A DNA stretch of 64,000 nucleotides from an uncultured Planctomycetaceae bacterium (GTDB lineage: Bacteria; Planctomycetota; Planctomycetia; Planctomycetales; Planctomycetaceae), in contig CAIOTJ010000116.1 of NCBI GenBank assembly GCA_903861195.1, positions 1 through 64,000 of the forward strand. Reading direction: 5' to 3'. The translations under genes were made by a program, and so were the position numbers. Below the pieces are notes generated by a model. The model searched no databases, was not told the DNA's origin, and saw nothing but the letters and a program-made list of their open reading frames with translations. Positions within the stretch are counted from its first letter, which is position 1. Each line of letters starts with the position of its first letter. Of the stretch, positions 9,799-18,868 are shown in pieces.

Positions 9799-11774
9799 TC
9801 TACACGCCCACCCTCACCGCACTGATCGTCTTTGTTGGATTCGTCGCACTGACGCTGGGCATCAGTTTTTACCTGGGAGGCCGGGCCAAGTCCGCCCAGG
9901 GCTACTTCACAGCCCACGGACAGATTCCCTGGTTTGTGAATGGCATCGCCTTCGCTGGAGACTATCTGTCGGCCGCCTCTTTCCTGGGCATCTGCGGGAT
10001 GATCGCGTTCTATGGCTACGACGGGTTCCTGTACTCCATCGGGTACCTCGCGGGCTGGATTGTCGCGTTGTTCGTCATTGCGGAACCCATGAAACGTCTG
10101 GGGAAATTCACGTTCGCCGATGCCCTTGATTCGAAATTCCAGTCGCGGGGCATCAAGCTGGCGGCGGGAATCAGCACCCTGGTGGTGAGCCTGTTCTACC
10201 TCATCCCGCAGATGGTTGGTGCCGGCGTGCTGGTGCAGCCTCTTTTGGGGCTTCCCCATTGGGTCGGGGTGGTGCTGGTGGGGACCGTGGTGATCCTGAT
10301 TGTCGTCACGGCCGGCATGGTCTCTACAACCTGGGTGCAATTCCTGAAGGGATCCCTGCTCGTTCTGTTCAGTTTCATCCTCGTCTGGCTGCTCTTGCAA
10401 AGGGGTCTACGAACGACCGCCGGCGGTGTCGATGGGCATGAATTTCTGACAGTCGGACCAGTACGGTCCAACGAACTGCTGTCAGCCATTCACAGAGTCA
10501 CCGGCTTGGAAGATGCCGAAGTCGTGCCTCAACAGGGGATCTGGAAAGACACACCCTTCGTCCTGGTTCAACCCAATGGCAACCGACCCGCGCAGGTCTT
10601 TCACCAAACCATCGACGACTCAGGTATGGTGACCTTGACCGAAGCCCAGACAGAGACGCGTCAAGCCGATGGGAAGATCCTGGTGAATGGTCTCCCCCGC
10701 GGACGAGGGCCGGGCAAAGGCGAACTGCACCCGGTCGGATTTGTTCGCTCCCTGCCGGGTGACGTGACTCAGACCGGACCGCTGGGTCCGTTCGATTTTC
10801 TCCAGACTCTCCAAAACAGCGAGGTCGTGCTCTGGGAGAGTCGCCCGCTGCCCCCGGAGAATGGGAACAAAACGACGGTCTATTTTCAGAAACCCACTCC
10901 GGGAGAAAAGGTTCTTCGTCCCGGGGAACATCCCATGTTCCGGGGCATCCGCTCGGCAAAACTGACCGACCGCGTCAACTTCGTGTCGCTGATGCTCGCC
11001 CTGTTCTGCGGGACGGCTTCCCTCCCCCACATTCTGATTCGCTACTACACCGTCAAGGATGAGTCGAGCGCCCGTAAAAGTACGATCGTGGGAATTGCCA
11101 GTATTGGCCTGTTCTACGTGCTGACCCTGTTCCTCGGACTGGGCGCCATGACCAGCGGAACCCTGGATGTCACCAACAGCAACATGGCGGCCCCCCTGCT
11201 GGCCAAGGGAATGAATGACCTGCTGTTCGCCGCCATCTCGGGTATCGCCTTCACCACGGTGTTGGGGACCGTCTCGGGACTGATCCTGGCCTCGGCGGGT
11301 GCGGTCACGCACGATCTGATCGGTCACGCCTTGCAGGTCGATTTGAACGACACCCAAAAGGTCCGGATCGCACGGCTGGCGTCGGTGTTTGTGGGCGCGA
11401 TCGCCATTGTGCTGGGCATCGTCTTCGAGAAGATGAATGTCAGCTATCTGGTGGGCTGGGCATTCAGTGTCGCGGCCTCAGCCAACCTGCCGGCGCTGGT
11501 GATGCTTCTGTTTTGGAACGGCGTAACACGCTCCGGGGTGATTGCCTCGGTGGTCGCCGGGATGCTCGCCTCCCTGGGCTGGATTCTCTGTTCCTCTGAG
11601 GCATTCACACAGGTTTATGGCCTGCCGGCAGACCAAGCTCTGGTTCCGTTCAGTCAGCCCGGAATTGTCTCCATTCCGTTCAGCTTCCTGACCCTGGTGG
11701 GGGTGTCGCTGCTGTCCGGCCGTGCCTCCGGGACGACGGCAGACCGCTCAACTCCCGACGCGAACCGGGGATGA
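9795..11774 (+). CDS. Sodium:solute symporter, cation-acetate symporter (ActP) type
   Basis: Inner-membrane SSS-family transporter, probably importing acetate or another short carboxylate with Na+. The start is the ATG at 9795 that overlaps the DUF485 stop (659 residues). The N-terminus reads FYLGGRAKSAQGYFTAHGQIP and the early helices carry the ISFYLGGR and FAGDYLSAASFLGI segments typical of ActP. About 185 residues (roughly 205-390) of soluble, charged sequence are inserted between two helices; classical ActP (about 550 residues) lacks this. After the insert the core resumes with FCGTASLPHILIRYYTVKD, an ActP signature. Substrate assignment rests on the DUF485 partner and these motifs. Confidence 0.85.
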   Translation: MIYTPTLTALIVFVGFVALTLGISFYLGGRAKSAQGYFTAHGQIPWFVNGIAFAGDYLSAASFLGICGMIAFYGYDGFLYSIGYLAGWIVALFVIAEPMKRLGKFTFADALDSKFQSRGIKLAAGISTLVVSLFYLIPQMVGAGVLVQPLLGLPHWVGVVLVGTVVILIVVTAGMVSTTWVQFLKGSLLVLFSFILVWLLLQRGLRTTAGGVDGHEFLTVGPVRSNELLSAIHRVTGLEDAEVVPQQGIWKDTPFVLVQPNGNRPAQVFHQTIDDSGMVTLTEAQTETRQADGKILVNGLPRGRGPGKGELHPVGFVRSLPGDVTQTGPLGPFDFLQTLQNSEVVLWESRPLPPENGNKTTVYFQKPTPGEKVLRPGEHPMFRGIRSAKLTDRVNFVSLMLALFCGTASLPHILIRYYTVKDESSARKSTIVGIASIGLFYVLTLFLGLGAMTSGTLDVTNSNMAAPLLAKGMNDLLFAAISGIAFTTVLGTVSGLILASAGAVTHDLIGHALQVDLNDTQKVRIARLASVFVGAIAIVLGIVFEKMNVSYLVGWAFSVAASANLPALVMLLFWNGVTRSGVIASVVAGMLASLGWILCSSEAFTQVYGLPADQALVPFSQPGIVSIPFSFLTLVGVSLLSGRASGTTADRSTPDANRG

Positions 11775-11873
11775 CACCCGCGATTTTGGCGCACCAACCG
11801 GGTCGACGGCCAAATGGGTCGACGGGAGCGATGGATGATCTACGGGACAGTGGCTCAATCGGATCGAGACCCC

Positions 11874-12932
11874 TCATCCCGTCTTGATTTCGCGCTGGAG
11901 TTCCTCGGCAGCCAGGGGCAACTGCACCCAGGCCCCCTGCCTGTCGTGTGAGAGGTGACAGGCGACGATGATTTCGAGGGTCTGCCTCGAAGACTCGGGG
12001 GATTCGACGAACGACCGGTTCCCATCCAGCCAACCGATGATCTCGCTCAAGGCGCGGTCCATCGACGACTCGTTCGTCTGAGCAGGTGGAACTCGCTGCG
12101 GTGATTGCCCCCACAGGTCGACGGTTGCTTCAGACCCCTCCACAGTCACCCGTCCCAGATCACCGTGCAAACTCAGGCGGGGGGGAGCCCGGGAATAATC
12201 GGGAGCCTCAAAGGTGATGGTCACCCCCTCCCGCAGGCGAATCGATCCCCAGCCCCCCGGGTCTCGAAAATCGGTGCCGCGACAGTCCGGCCGCCCAGCC
12301 AGATCGAGACTGGCCGAGACTGCCTCCGCCGGACGGTCAGCCAGCATCAGCAAGGCATTGAAGAAATGCGTCCCGACATTTCCCAACCTGCCGGTGGGCC
12401 AGGCGAGACTTCCCCCTCGCAGAAGCCCTAGCCTCCCGTCGGCAATCACTCGCTGGAGGGCACGAAACTGCGGATGAAACCGCCGGTTGTGGTTGACCAC
12501 CAGCAAGGTTCCCGTCTCGCGACATGCCTCCACCATGCGATCAGCGTCGCCAAGGCGGGTCGCGATCGGCTTCTCGCACCACACCACCCGGGCCCCCGCA
12601 CGCGCCGCTTCGATGGTCATGTCCGCATGGGCCGGTGCATAAGAGGCCACAGAAACAATCTCAGGCTTTTCGCCCTGAAGCAGTTCTCTCCAATCCGCAT
12701 ACACCCGGGCACCGGTTCGTGCCGCAAACCGTTCACGACGCCCCTCATCCCGGCTGCTCCCGGCTATGAGTTCGACCCGGGGATTCCCAACATACGACTG
12801 CAGGTGAGTACCATCCAGGTTAACCACCTGCTGACCCAGGAGGTCGCCTGAAACCTGATCAGCGGCACCGATAAAGCCAAGGCCAAGAATTGCCGCCCGA
12901 TACGTCTGTGGCACCATCGACAGCCTCGCCAT
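11874..12932 (-). CDS. Gfo/Idh/MocA family oxidoreductase
   Basis: NAD(P)-dependent sugar or polyol dehydrogenase, 352 residues, no signal peptide, hence cytoplasmic. The Rossmann domain begins ILGLGFIGAADQ; the EKP motif (CEKPIATRL) that positions the nicotinamide lies near residue 120; NHNRRFHPQF follows. The C-terminal alpha/beta domain is present. An ATG five codons further in (12917) is an alternative start. It stands alone, convergent with the symporter gene, so the substrate cannot be inferred. Confidence 0.85.
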   Translation of the reverse strand: MARLSMVPQTYRAAILGLGFIGAADQVSGDLLGQQVVNLDGTHLQSYVGNPRVELIAGSSRDEGRRERFAARTGARVYADWRELLQGEKPEIVSVASYAPAHADMTIEAARAGARVVWCEKPIATRLGDADRMVEACRETGTLLVVNHNRRFHPQFRALQRVIADGRLGLLRGGSLAWPTGRLGNVGTHFFNALLMLADRPAEAVSASLDLAGRPDCRGTDFRDPGGWGSIRLREGVTITFEAPDYSRAPPRLSLHGDLGRVTVEGSEATVDLWGQSPQRVPPAQTNESSMDRALSEIIGWLDGNRSFVESPESSRQTLEIIVACHLSHDRQGAWVQLPLAAEELQREIKTG

Positions 12933-13014
12933 GAATCAATCCGGGGAGGGGATCAATCCGGGTGAGAGGGAGGCATCGCCACCATCCCCAGCCCCAATTC
13001 CAACGTTTCGAAAG

Positions 13015-13101
13015 CGGAGAGGGCGAGATTCGAACTCGCGGTAGGCTTGCACCCACACTAGTTTTCGAGACTAGCACAATCGACCACTCTGTCACCTCTC
13101 C
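13015..13101 (-). tRNA. tRNA-Ser(CGA)
   Basis: An 87-base cloverleaf on the minus strand. The 7-bp acceptor stem GGAGAGG/CCTCTCC is at 13095-13101 and 13016-13022; the discriminator is G; the anticodon loop CTCGAAA sits on a CTAGT/ACTAG stem; a long variable arm marks class II; the T-arm is GCGAG-TTCGAAT-CTCGC. The anticodon CGA reads UCG serine codons. The 3' CCA is not encoded (CTT follows). Confidence 0.95.
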
Positions 13102-13224
13102 GGTCGTCCAGATTCTAAACTTCCGAGCCCGGTACAGCAAGGTCTTCGCCAACTGGATGACTCAGAGCAAATGGACTATCGTTCCGGGCCTCGTTCCGAA
13201 CGGACTCCCCATCGCGGAAATCGC

Positions 13225-14550
13225 ATGCAGAACCTCAATTCCGCCCGACCCGGTCTCTCGGATTTCGACGGGGCCAATTCTGTCGAGCCCTCTCTTCCCC
13301 CCGAAACCAGACGGCGTGTTGCCATGATTTTCTGGCTCGTCTTGCTCGGGAGCCTCTTCCTGCTCAGTCCGAGACTCGGCGCCGAGGATTCTCTGATCCC
13401 CAAAACCAGAGAGCGTCTTGCCTCCCGGGCGTCCACCAGGATCGTCTGCCTCGGAGATAGCGTGACAGGAGTCTACTATCACACGGGCGGCCGCAGGGCC
13501 TACCCGGAAATGTTGCAACTCATCCTGAGCAGCCAGTATCCGGACACCCCGATTGAGGTGGTGAATGCCGCAATCAGCGGCAACACGACCAACGACGGAC
13601 TGAAACGTCTCGAACGAGATGTGCTCTCCCACACACCGCACCTGGTTTGCCTGATGTTTGGGCTGAATGACATGGGAAGCCTGGATCCCACGCAGTTCCG
13701 GGCGAACCTGGTGAGCCTGGTGCAAAAGTGCCGCGCGGGGGGGGCTGAGATGATTCTGTGCACCCCCAACGGGATCATGGAGAATCCGGGGCGTCCGAGA
13801 GACCGCTTCCAACAGTTCTGTCAGCTGATGTCCGATACCGCCGCGGAACAAGCCGCCCCTTTGTGCGATGTCGCTCAGGCGTTCGAAACCCTGCGGATGC
13901 TGGAACCCCGGACTTGGAGGTTGCTCTTCAGCGACGAGATCCACCCCAACATGGATGGACATCGACTCACCGCCCGACTCCTGGCCAGGACGATCTCAGG
14001 CGCTGAGCCCCCGCTGGCTCCGGAGGATCCTCCCCATCCAGCGACCCCCAAGTGCCGCGCACGGCGGGACGCCAACCAGGTGCTGCGAGTCTTGGCCATG
14101 CCCCCTGCGGATGAACTTCTGGCCAAGGCAGCACAAGGCCTGCGCCCTGAACTCAAGCTCGCCGTCCAGCGCTGGGAAGTCGAGGGCCAGACTCTGGGCG
14201 AGATCGAGGCGGCGGCACGCCAGGTACGTGGCAATCCAGAGATTGACCTGGTTCTGGTCTGCATTCCCGAACCTGTGATCCCGGCGGGGAATCCGTCGAA
14301 CCGCGAGATCTCCAGCTACAGCTGGATCCTGAATCACTCGCTGTCTTTCGGCCAGCAAGAGTGGGATGTTGTGGTGATCGCACCGTCCGTGTCGGGCTCC
14401 AAACTGACCGCAGATTCCAGTGCCCGGGAGGAATTCACGCGCCGCATGACACGAGCCCAGGATCTCTCCCTGATTGCCCGTCCCCAACCGGAAGCTGCCA
14501 CTCCGGGCGACGAACTTCTCCTCCGCTGGTTACGGGCTCAGGGCTGGTGA
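13225..14550 (+). CDS. Exported SGNH/GDSL-type hydrolase
   Basis: Esterase or lipase-like hydrolase, probably secreted or membrane-tethered. After three arginines a hydrophobic stretch (IFWLVLLGSLFLLS) serves as signal or anchor. The SGNH blocks are intact: block I nucleophile in CLGDSVTGVYY, block III in FGLNDMGS, block V in SDEIHPNMDGH with catalytic Asp and His. The catalytic domain ends near residue 260; the remaining 180 residues are a second, unassigned alpha/beta region. The start is uncertain: ATGs at 13171, 13225 and 13324 are all in frame, and I chose 13225 because GCGGAAA precedes it. The substrate is unknown. Confidence 0.8.
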   Translation: MQNLNSARPGLSDFDGANSVEPSLPPETRRRVAMIFWLVLLGSLFLLSPRLGAEDSLIPKTRERLASRASTRIVCLGDSVTGVYYHTGGRRAYPEMLQLILSSQYPDTPIEVVNAAISGNTTNDGLKRLERDVLSHTPHLVCLMFGLNDMGSLDPTQFRANLVSLVQKCRAGGAEMILCTPNGIMENPGRPRDRFQQFCQLMSDTAAEQAAPLCDVAQAFETLRMLEPRTWRLLFSDEIHPNMDGHRLTARLLARTISGAEPPLAPEDPPHPATPKCRARRDANQVLRVLAMPPADELLAKAAQGLRPELKLAVQRWEVEGQTLGEIEAAARQVRGNPEIDLVLVCIPEPVIPAGNPSNREISSYSWILNHSLSFGQQEWDVVVIAPSVSGSKLTADSSAREEFTRRMTRAQDLSLIARPQPEAATPGDELLLRWLRAQGW

Positions 14551-14557
14551 ACCGGGC

Positions 14558-15166
14558 TCATTCGCAGGATCGATAGAGACCCTGCTGTTCGATGTAACAT
14601 TCGACGGCCCGAGGCGTCATGAATCGGATGGTCTTGCGCGAGGCCACCCGCGCACGGATCTCCCGGGAAGCGAACTCAATCCGCGGAATCTGCACCTGAC
14701 AGATCCGATCCACACGACGGTCCCCCCACAACTGGCGGTAGGCCCCCAGATCGGCAGTGAGTGAACCGTAACGCCCCACCACGGCCACTTCGGCCAGCTC
14801 CAGGATTTCCTGCGGTTCCCGCCACTGGGCAAATTCGGCCAGGGAGTCGGCCCCCATCAGGAAGACCAATTCGGTTTCTGGCTGCTCCCGGCGGAATTCA
14901 CGCAGTGTCTCAACGGTGAAACTGGGGGTGTCTTTGGACAGCTCGCGACGGTCCACCCGGAACCGGGGTTGTCCAGCAATCGCCAGCTCGAGCATTTGGG
15001 CCCGATCGGTCCCGGACGTGATCGCCTGACCCCGCTTGTGGGGGGGCAGACCCGCCGGCAGGAACACGACCTCATCCAGCAGACACTCCTCCCGACATCT
15101 CTCCGCCAGCAGGAGATGACCGAAATGAACCGGATCAAACGTGCCACCCAAGACACCCAATCTCAT
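14558..15166 (-). CDS. nadD: Nicotinate-nucleotide adenylyltransferase
   Basis: Transfers AMP from ATP to nicotinate mononucleotide, giving deamido-NAD in NAD biosynthesis. The 202 residues fit the family. The N-terminal LGGTFDPVHFGHLLLAE contains the nucleotidyltransferase HxGH-type motif; LPAGLPPHK, FLMGADSLAEFAQWREP and the C-terminal SSREIRAR-type block (here ASREIRARV) are all recognisable. It lies 39 bases after the Tat-exported CxxC protein on the same strand. Confidence 0.95.
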   Translation of the reverse strand: MRLGVLGGTFDPVHFGHLLLAERCREECLLDEVVFLPAGLPPHKRGQAITSGTDRAQMLELAIAGQPRFRVDRRELSKDTPSFTVETLREFRREQPETELVFLMGADSLAEFAQWREPQEILELAEVAVVGRYGSLTADLGAYRQLWGDRRVDRICQVQIPRIEFASREIRARVASRKTIRFMTPRAVECYIEQQGLYRSCE

Positions 15167-15205
15167 GCTGAATTCCGTCCGCTGTGTGCTCCCCGACAGG
15201 CCGAA

Positions 15206-15841
15206 TCATCCTGGTGAATTCGACCGCCCCTCGGCCAAAGCCTGCACGGCTTCGACGACCGCTCTGCCCAGGGTCTCATCAATCGGTTCGTCCGCGAAAT
15301 GAAACGTCTCGCAGACCCGCTGGTTCCGATACAACACCACGGCCACGGCGGCAGTGTCGGACAAGCCGCGCACAGCCGGGCCCTCCGCCGGAGCGGCCGC
15401 GAGCGTCAACGGAAGATTCAGCTTGTTCTCAAAAGCAAGGGTCTGCACCTGCGGCAGCAATTTGCGGCTGTCGGGACCGATGAACACACCGAATCCGCGC
15501 AATCCATCCGCCCGATGGGCGTCAATCTGCTGGTCCACATCGTGCAGTAGCTCACCCAAACGTGGAATGATCTTGCGAGCGATGATCATCACGACCGGGC
15601 GGTCTCCATTGCGGCAAACGTAGCAGACCGATTTTCCCTGCAGTGGGCCTGTCACAGCCCGGACATAGAAGTTGGGGACTGCATCTCCCCGTTCAAACGC
15701 CGTGTCCCGGGAGCCGCCGCCAGAGCCAACAGGATTCGCCCCCGCCTGACGATCCGGGGCAGACCACAACATCGCGCATTGGCCCCACAGGGCTCCAGAC
15801 AGTCCCGCCCGCAGCCAGTCTCGGCGTGAAATTCGGGGCAT
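15206..15841 (-). CDS. Tat-exported protein with a CxxC motif, possibly thioredoxin-like
   Basis: About 211 residues. The N-terminus MPRISRRDWLRAGLSG carries a twin-arginine signal, so the protein is exported folded. After a Gly-rich linker, the mature part contains the CYVC motif (CxxC) in a context resembling a redox active site (LQGKSVCYVCRNGDRPVV). It then alternates strands and helices as in a thioredoxin fold, ending in VVLYRNQRVCETFHF. I cannot name the family. A GTG one codon upstream (15844) is an alternative start. nadD follows closely but has no obvious functional link. Confidence 0.7.
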   Translation of the reverse strand: MPRISRRDWLRAGLSGALWGQCAMLWSAPDRQAGANPVGSGGGSRDTAFERGDAVPNFYVRAVTGPLQGKSVCYVCRNGDRPVVMIIARKIIPRLGELLHDVDQQIDAHRADGLRGFGVFIGPDSRKLLPQVQTLAFENKLNLPLTLAAAPAEGPAVRGLSDTAAVAVVLYRNQRVCETFHFADEPIDETLGRAVVEAVQALAEGRSNSPG

Positions 15842-15917
15842 CACGGGTAGCTGGGTCCAGGACAGGAGGTGCGTCCACTCACTGACGTGCAGATTATGCC
15901 ACCACCAGATCCTTGGC

Positions 15918-15943
15918 TAGTCCATCCCCGCGACAATGGACTA
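15918..15943. promoter_or_regulatory. Candidate operator inverted repeat upstream of the M19 peptidase gene
   Basis: TAGTCCAT (15918-15925) and ATGGACTA (15936-15943) form a perfect 8-bp inverted repeat with a 10-base spacer, ending about 40 bases before the peptidase ATG in a divergent intergenic region. Placement and geometry suit a dimeric regulator, but no regulator gene is nearby. Confidence 0.3.
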
Positions 15944-15982
15944 TGCTCCGCAAACTCATCGGCCACCGTCAGGAACCACAGC

Positions 15983-17113
15983 ATGACCCAACCCAGCTTT
16001 CCGCTCATTTTCGATTGTCACCTCGACCTTAGCATGAATGCCCTCGAGTGGAACCGGGATCTCACCTGGTCACTCGAAAAGATCCGTCGTTGGGAACTCT
16101 CAATGAAGGACAAGGTCGACCGGGGAAATGGAACGGTCTGTCTTCCCGAGATGCGGCGGGGCCGGATCGGGGTCTGCGTCGCCACGCAGATCGGACGGCA
16201 CTCCCCCTATTTCCACAAGCTGCCGGGTTGGAGTTCGCCGGCCCAGGCGTGGGCTCAGACGCAGGGCCAACTGGCCTGGTACCGCGCGATGGAGGAGGCC
16301 GGGGAAATGACCGCGCTCCGCACCCGAGGCGAACTCGATCAGCATGTCGACCTGTGGTTGAACACCCCCTTTCAGGACGAAGGGCTCTACACCCGGGACT
16401 CGCGGACCAAGCCCCCCAAGACCCCGATCGGCTATGTCCTGAGCCTCGAAGGGGCTGACTCTCTGATCACTCTGGGCCACCTCGAACGGGCCTACGAATC
16501 GGGACTGCGGGCGATCGGACCCGCCCACTACGGCCCCGGGGTCTACGCGCACGGCACTGATGCCGCGGGACCGCTTCCGACGAAGGGACGGGGACTGCTG
16601 CGGGAGATGGACCGTCTGGGGATGATCCTGGATGTCACCCACCTGTGCGATGAGGCATTCTGGGAGTCGCTGGACATCTTCCAGGGCCCCGTGTGGGCCA
16701 GCCACCAGAATTGTCGTCCACTCGCCCCCTGGAACCGTCAATTCGCTGATGACGAGGTGAAAGCCGTCATCGACCGTGGGGGCGTGTTGGGCATGGCGTT
16801 TGACGCCATCATGATGGTTCCCGGCTGGAAGCATCTCCGCAGCAAGCCCCAGGATTATCAGCTCAAGCTGGCGCGGATCTGTGAGCACATCGACCACATC
16901 TGCCAGTTGGCCGGAAATGCCAAGCATGTCGGCATCGGGACCGATCTCGATGGCGGCTACGGGACGGAACAAACCCCTGTCGATATGGATTCAATCGCCG
17001 ACCTGCAGCAGCTTCCGCAATTGCTGCGGGATCGGGGTTATACTGAGGATGACATCGAGGGCATCATGTGGCGCAACTTCATCGACTTCCTGCGCCGGGT
17101 CCTGCCAGCTTGA
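15983..17113 (+). CDS. Membrane dipeptidase family (peptidase M19)
   Basis: Zinc-dependent dipeptidase of the renal dipeptidase family, 376 residues from ATG 15983. The dinuclear metal site can be traced: HxD in FDCHLDLSM, the bridging Glu in LSLEGADS, His in DVTHLCDEAFW, His in WASHQNCRPL, and Asp in GIGTDLDGGYG. There is no signal peptide, so it is probably cytoplasmic. Bacterial members hydrolyse L,D- or D,D-dipeptides, but the specificity cannot be read. It is transcribed divergently from the CxxC protein and stands alone. Confidence 0.9.
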   Translation: MTQPSFPLIFDCHLDLSMNALEWNRDLTWSLEKIRRWELSMKDKVDRGNGTVCLPEMRRGRIGVCVATQIGRHSPYFHKLPGWSSPAQAWAQTQGQLAWYRAMEEAGEMTALRTRGELDQHVDLWLNTPFQDEGLYTRDSRTKPPKTPIGYVLSLEGADSLITLGHLERAYESGLRAIGPAHYGPGVYAHGTDAAGPLPTKGRGLLREMDRLGMILDVTHLCDEAFWESLDIFQGPVWASHQNCRPLAPWNRQFADDEVKAVIDRGGVLGMAFDAIMMVPGWKHLRSKPQDYQLKLARICEHIDHICQLAGNAKHVGIGTDLDGGYGTEQTPVDMDSIADLQQLPQLLRDRGYTEDDIEGIMWRNFIDFLRRVLPA

Positions 17114-17130
17114 TTCCGGACTCAGCGGCC

Positions 17131-17149
17131 GGGCATTTGGGAAATGCCC
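17131..17149 (+). terminator. Small hairpin after the M19 peptidase gene
   Basis: GGGCATTT (17131-17138) pairs with AAATGCCC (17142-17149) around a 3-base loop, 18 bases after the peptidase stop, in the short convergent gap before the cation transporter gene. No T-tract follows, so this is a weak or factor-assisted terminator at best. Confidence 0.35.
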
Positions 17150-17213
17150 AGTCTGTTCCAATGACCGGCAGGCGAATTCCCTTTCGCGGGTGGATTTCCG
17201 GTTCGGGCGGAAT

Positions 17214-18146
17214 TCATCCCGGATAGACGGAGTTCGCCGCGCTCTGGGTATCCGCGCTCGGTTCGAAAGGTTCCATGTGCACCAGCACCCCTCCCACGGA
17301 GGGGATTCGGTTGAGAATCGCCCATTTCACCGCACCTCCCAGATCGTGGGCCTGTCGCAAGGGCATTTCCCCCTCAGACTGCACATGAATGTCAACGAAC
17401 GACTGGAGTCCAGCCCGTCGTACTACCAGCTTCTCGACAGCCAACACCCCAGGGACCTGACCCGCCACCTCGCGCACCCGCTCCGTGACCTCGGGTTCGG
17501 CACTCCGGTCGAGCAGATCGAAGGCGGAACTGCGGAGCATCAGGACGCCATTGATGAAAATGACTCCCGCAGCCACCAGTGCCGCCCAGTCATCGGCCGC
17601 CTCCCACCCCGGCCCCATCCACAGCGCAAGGCTGATTCCCACGCACGCCGCCACGGACGTGAGGGCGTCACTGAGATGATGCCAGGCATCGGCCTGCACG
17701 GCCCGGCTGCCCGCGTCTTTTCCCGCCGCATGCACCCGGCGAGAAATCCACCACTTGACCACGATGACCGTGCACAGAACGAAAAGGGTCCACCCGGCCG
17801 GCGCATGATGCGGCGTCCGAATCTCGCGGACCGCCTCGACCGCGATCCCAATCGAAGTCCCCACCAGCATTAATGAAACCGCCACTGCGGCGAGTGTCTC
17901 GGCACGCCCGAATCCAAACGGAAACTCATCGGTCGGTCCGCGGGTCGCCACCCGCAATCCTCCCAGGACGACCAGGGAAGAGAAGATATCGGCTGTCGAC
18001 TCGACGGCATCCGCCACCAGCGCATATGAATTGCCAACCACACCGGCCACCAGCTTGACCGCTGCGAGTGCGGCATTCACCACCACCCCCAGTTGCGCCG
18101 AACGGGAGGCCTGTTCCCAGGAGGGATTCGCAGGTTCCGTCTTCAT
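17214..18146 (-). CDS. Cation diffusion facilitator (CDF) family transporter
   Basis: Inner-membrane divalent cation/proton antiporter, probably exporting Zn, Co, Fe or Mn. From ATG 18146 the protein has about 310 residues. The first transmembrane helices include NSYALVADAVESTADIFSS, with the DxxxD-type metal site. FPFGFGRAETLAA is the conserved loop after helix 3. WHHLSDALTS on helix 5 carries the second half of the transport site. A C-terminal cytoplasmic metal-binding domain (about 205-300) follows. A TTG five codons upstream is an unlikely start. The precise metal cannot be inferred. Confidence 0.92.
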   Translation of the reverse strand: MKTEPANPSWEQASRSAQLGVVVNAALAAVKLVAGVVGNSYALVADAVESTADIFSSLVVLGGLRVATRGPTDEFPFGFGRAETLAAVAVSLMLVGTSIGIAVEAVREIRTPHHAPAGWTLFVLCTVIVVKWWISRRVHAAGKDAGSRAVQADAWHHLSDALTSVAACVGISLALWMGPGWEAADDWAALVAAGVIFINGVLMLRSSAFDLLDRSAEPEVTERVREVAGQVPGVLAVEKLVVRRAGLQSFVDIHVQSEGEMPLRQAHDLGGAVKWAILNRIPSVGGVLVHMEPFEPSADTQSAANSVYPG

Positions 18147-18364
18147 GTCTCGGTTCCCCAAAATTGATCTGCCTCAACGGGATGCCCGTTCTCAAGCCGC
18201 CACGGCTGCCGCCTCACTGGGGAAGTCTGCCCTTTAGGAGATGCACTTCGGTCGGCGGATAGCAGCGGCGACGGTAAAGCCGCCTTGAGTGCAATCACAA
18301 ACTTCTGAAAGAATGACGTCGTCACCCCTCGCATCTCCGTCCCTCGAACACATGACCACCTGCC

Positions 18365-18862
18365 ATGTCTCATCAAACACTGTGGGCTCCCTGGCGACTC
18401 GCGTACATCAAATCTCCGGATCGTCCCGCTGCGGGAGAGTGCTTCCTCTGTCTGGGCCGGGATCACCCGGCCAACGACCGGCAGAATCTGATCCTGCAAC
18501 GCGGACAGCACGCCTTCGTTGTGCTGAACAGGTTCCCCTACAACAACGGCCACCTGTTGGTCGCCCCCTATGCTCACAAGGCTCATCTGTCTGACCTGGA
18601 CGACGGTGAACTGCTGGAATGTGGGCAATTGCTGCGTGAATTGACCGGAGTTCTCACCCGGGCCATGTCGCCCGACGGCTTCAACATCGGACTGAACCTG
18701 GGGAAGGTGGCGGGGGCCGGATTGCCGGGACATCTACACTGGCACATTGTGCCGCGCTGGAATGGCGACACGAACTTCATGCCGGTCCTGGGAGATGTCA
18801 ACGTCATTCCGCAATCGCTCGACGCGCTGTACGGACTGCTGCAATCGCACCGCGCCCCCTGA
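18365..18862 (+). CDS. HIT family hydrolase/transferase
   Basis: A 165-residue histidine-triad nucleotide-binding protein. It carries the N-terminal metal-site cysteines (ECFLC, Fhit/Ap4A phosphorylase-like subgroup), the central NRFPYNNGHLLVAP and the catalytic triad HLHWHIVPRW. Such proteins cleave dinucleoside polyphosphates or AMP conjugates. The ATG at 18365 starts MSHQTLWAPWRL, the usual family beginning. It is divergent from the CDF gene and ends six bases before the convergent aminotransferase gene. Confidence 0.93.
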   Translation: MSHQTLWAPWRLAYIKSPDRPAAGECFLCLGRDHPANDRQNLILQRGQHAFVVLNRFPYNNGHLLVAPYAHKAHLSDLDDGELLECGQLLRELTGVLTRAMSPDGFNIGLNLGKVAGAGLPGHLHWHIVPRWNGDTNFMPVLGDVNVIPQSLDALYGLLQSHRAP

Positions 18863-18868
18863 CCCTGC

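Noticed and set aside
12962-13327. Plus-strand open frame across tRNA-Ser
   Set aside because: It runs through the tRNA gene on the opposite strand; a typical spurious frame produced by tRNA sequence.
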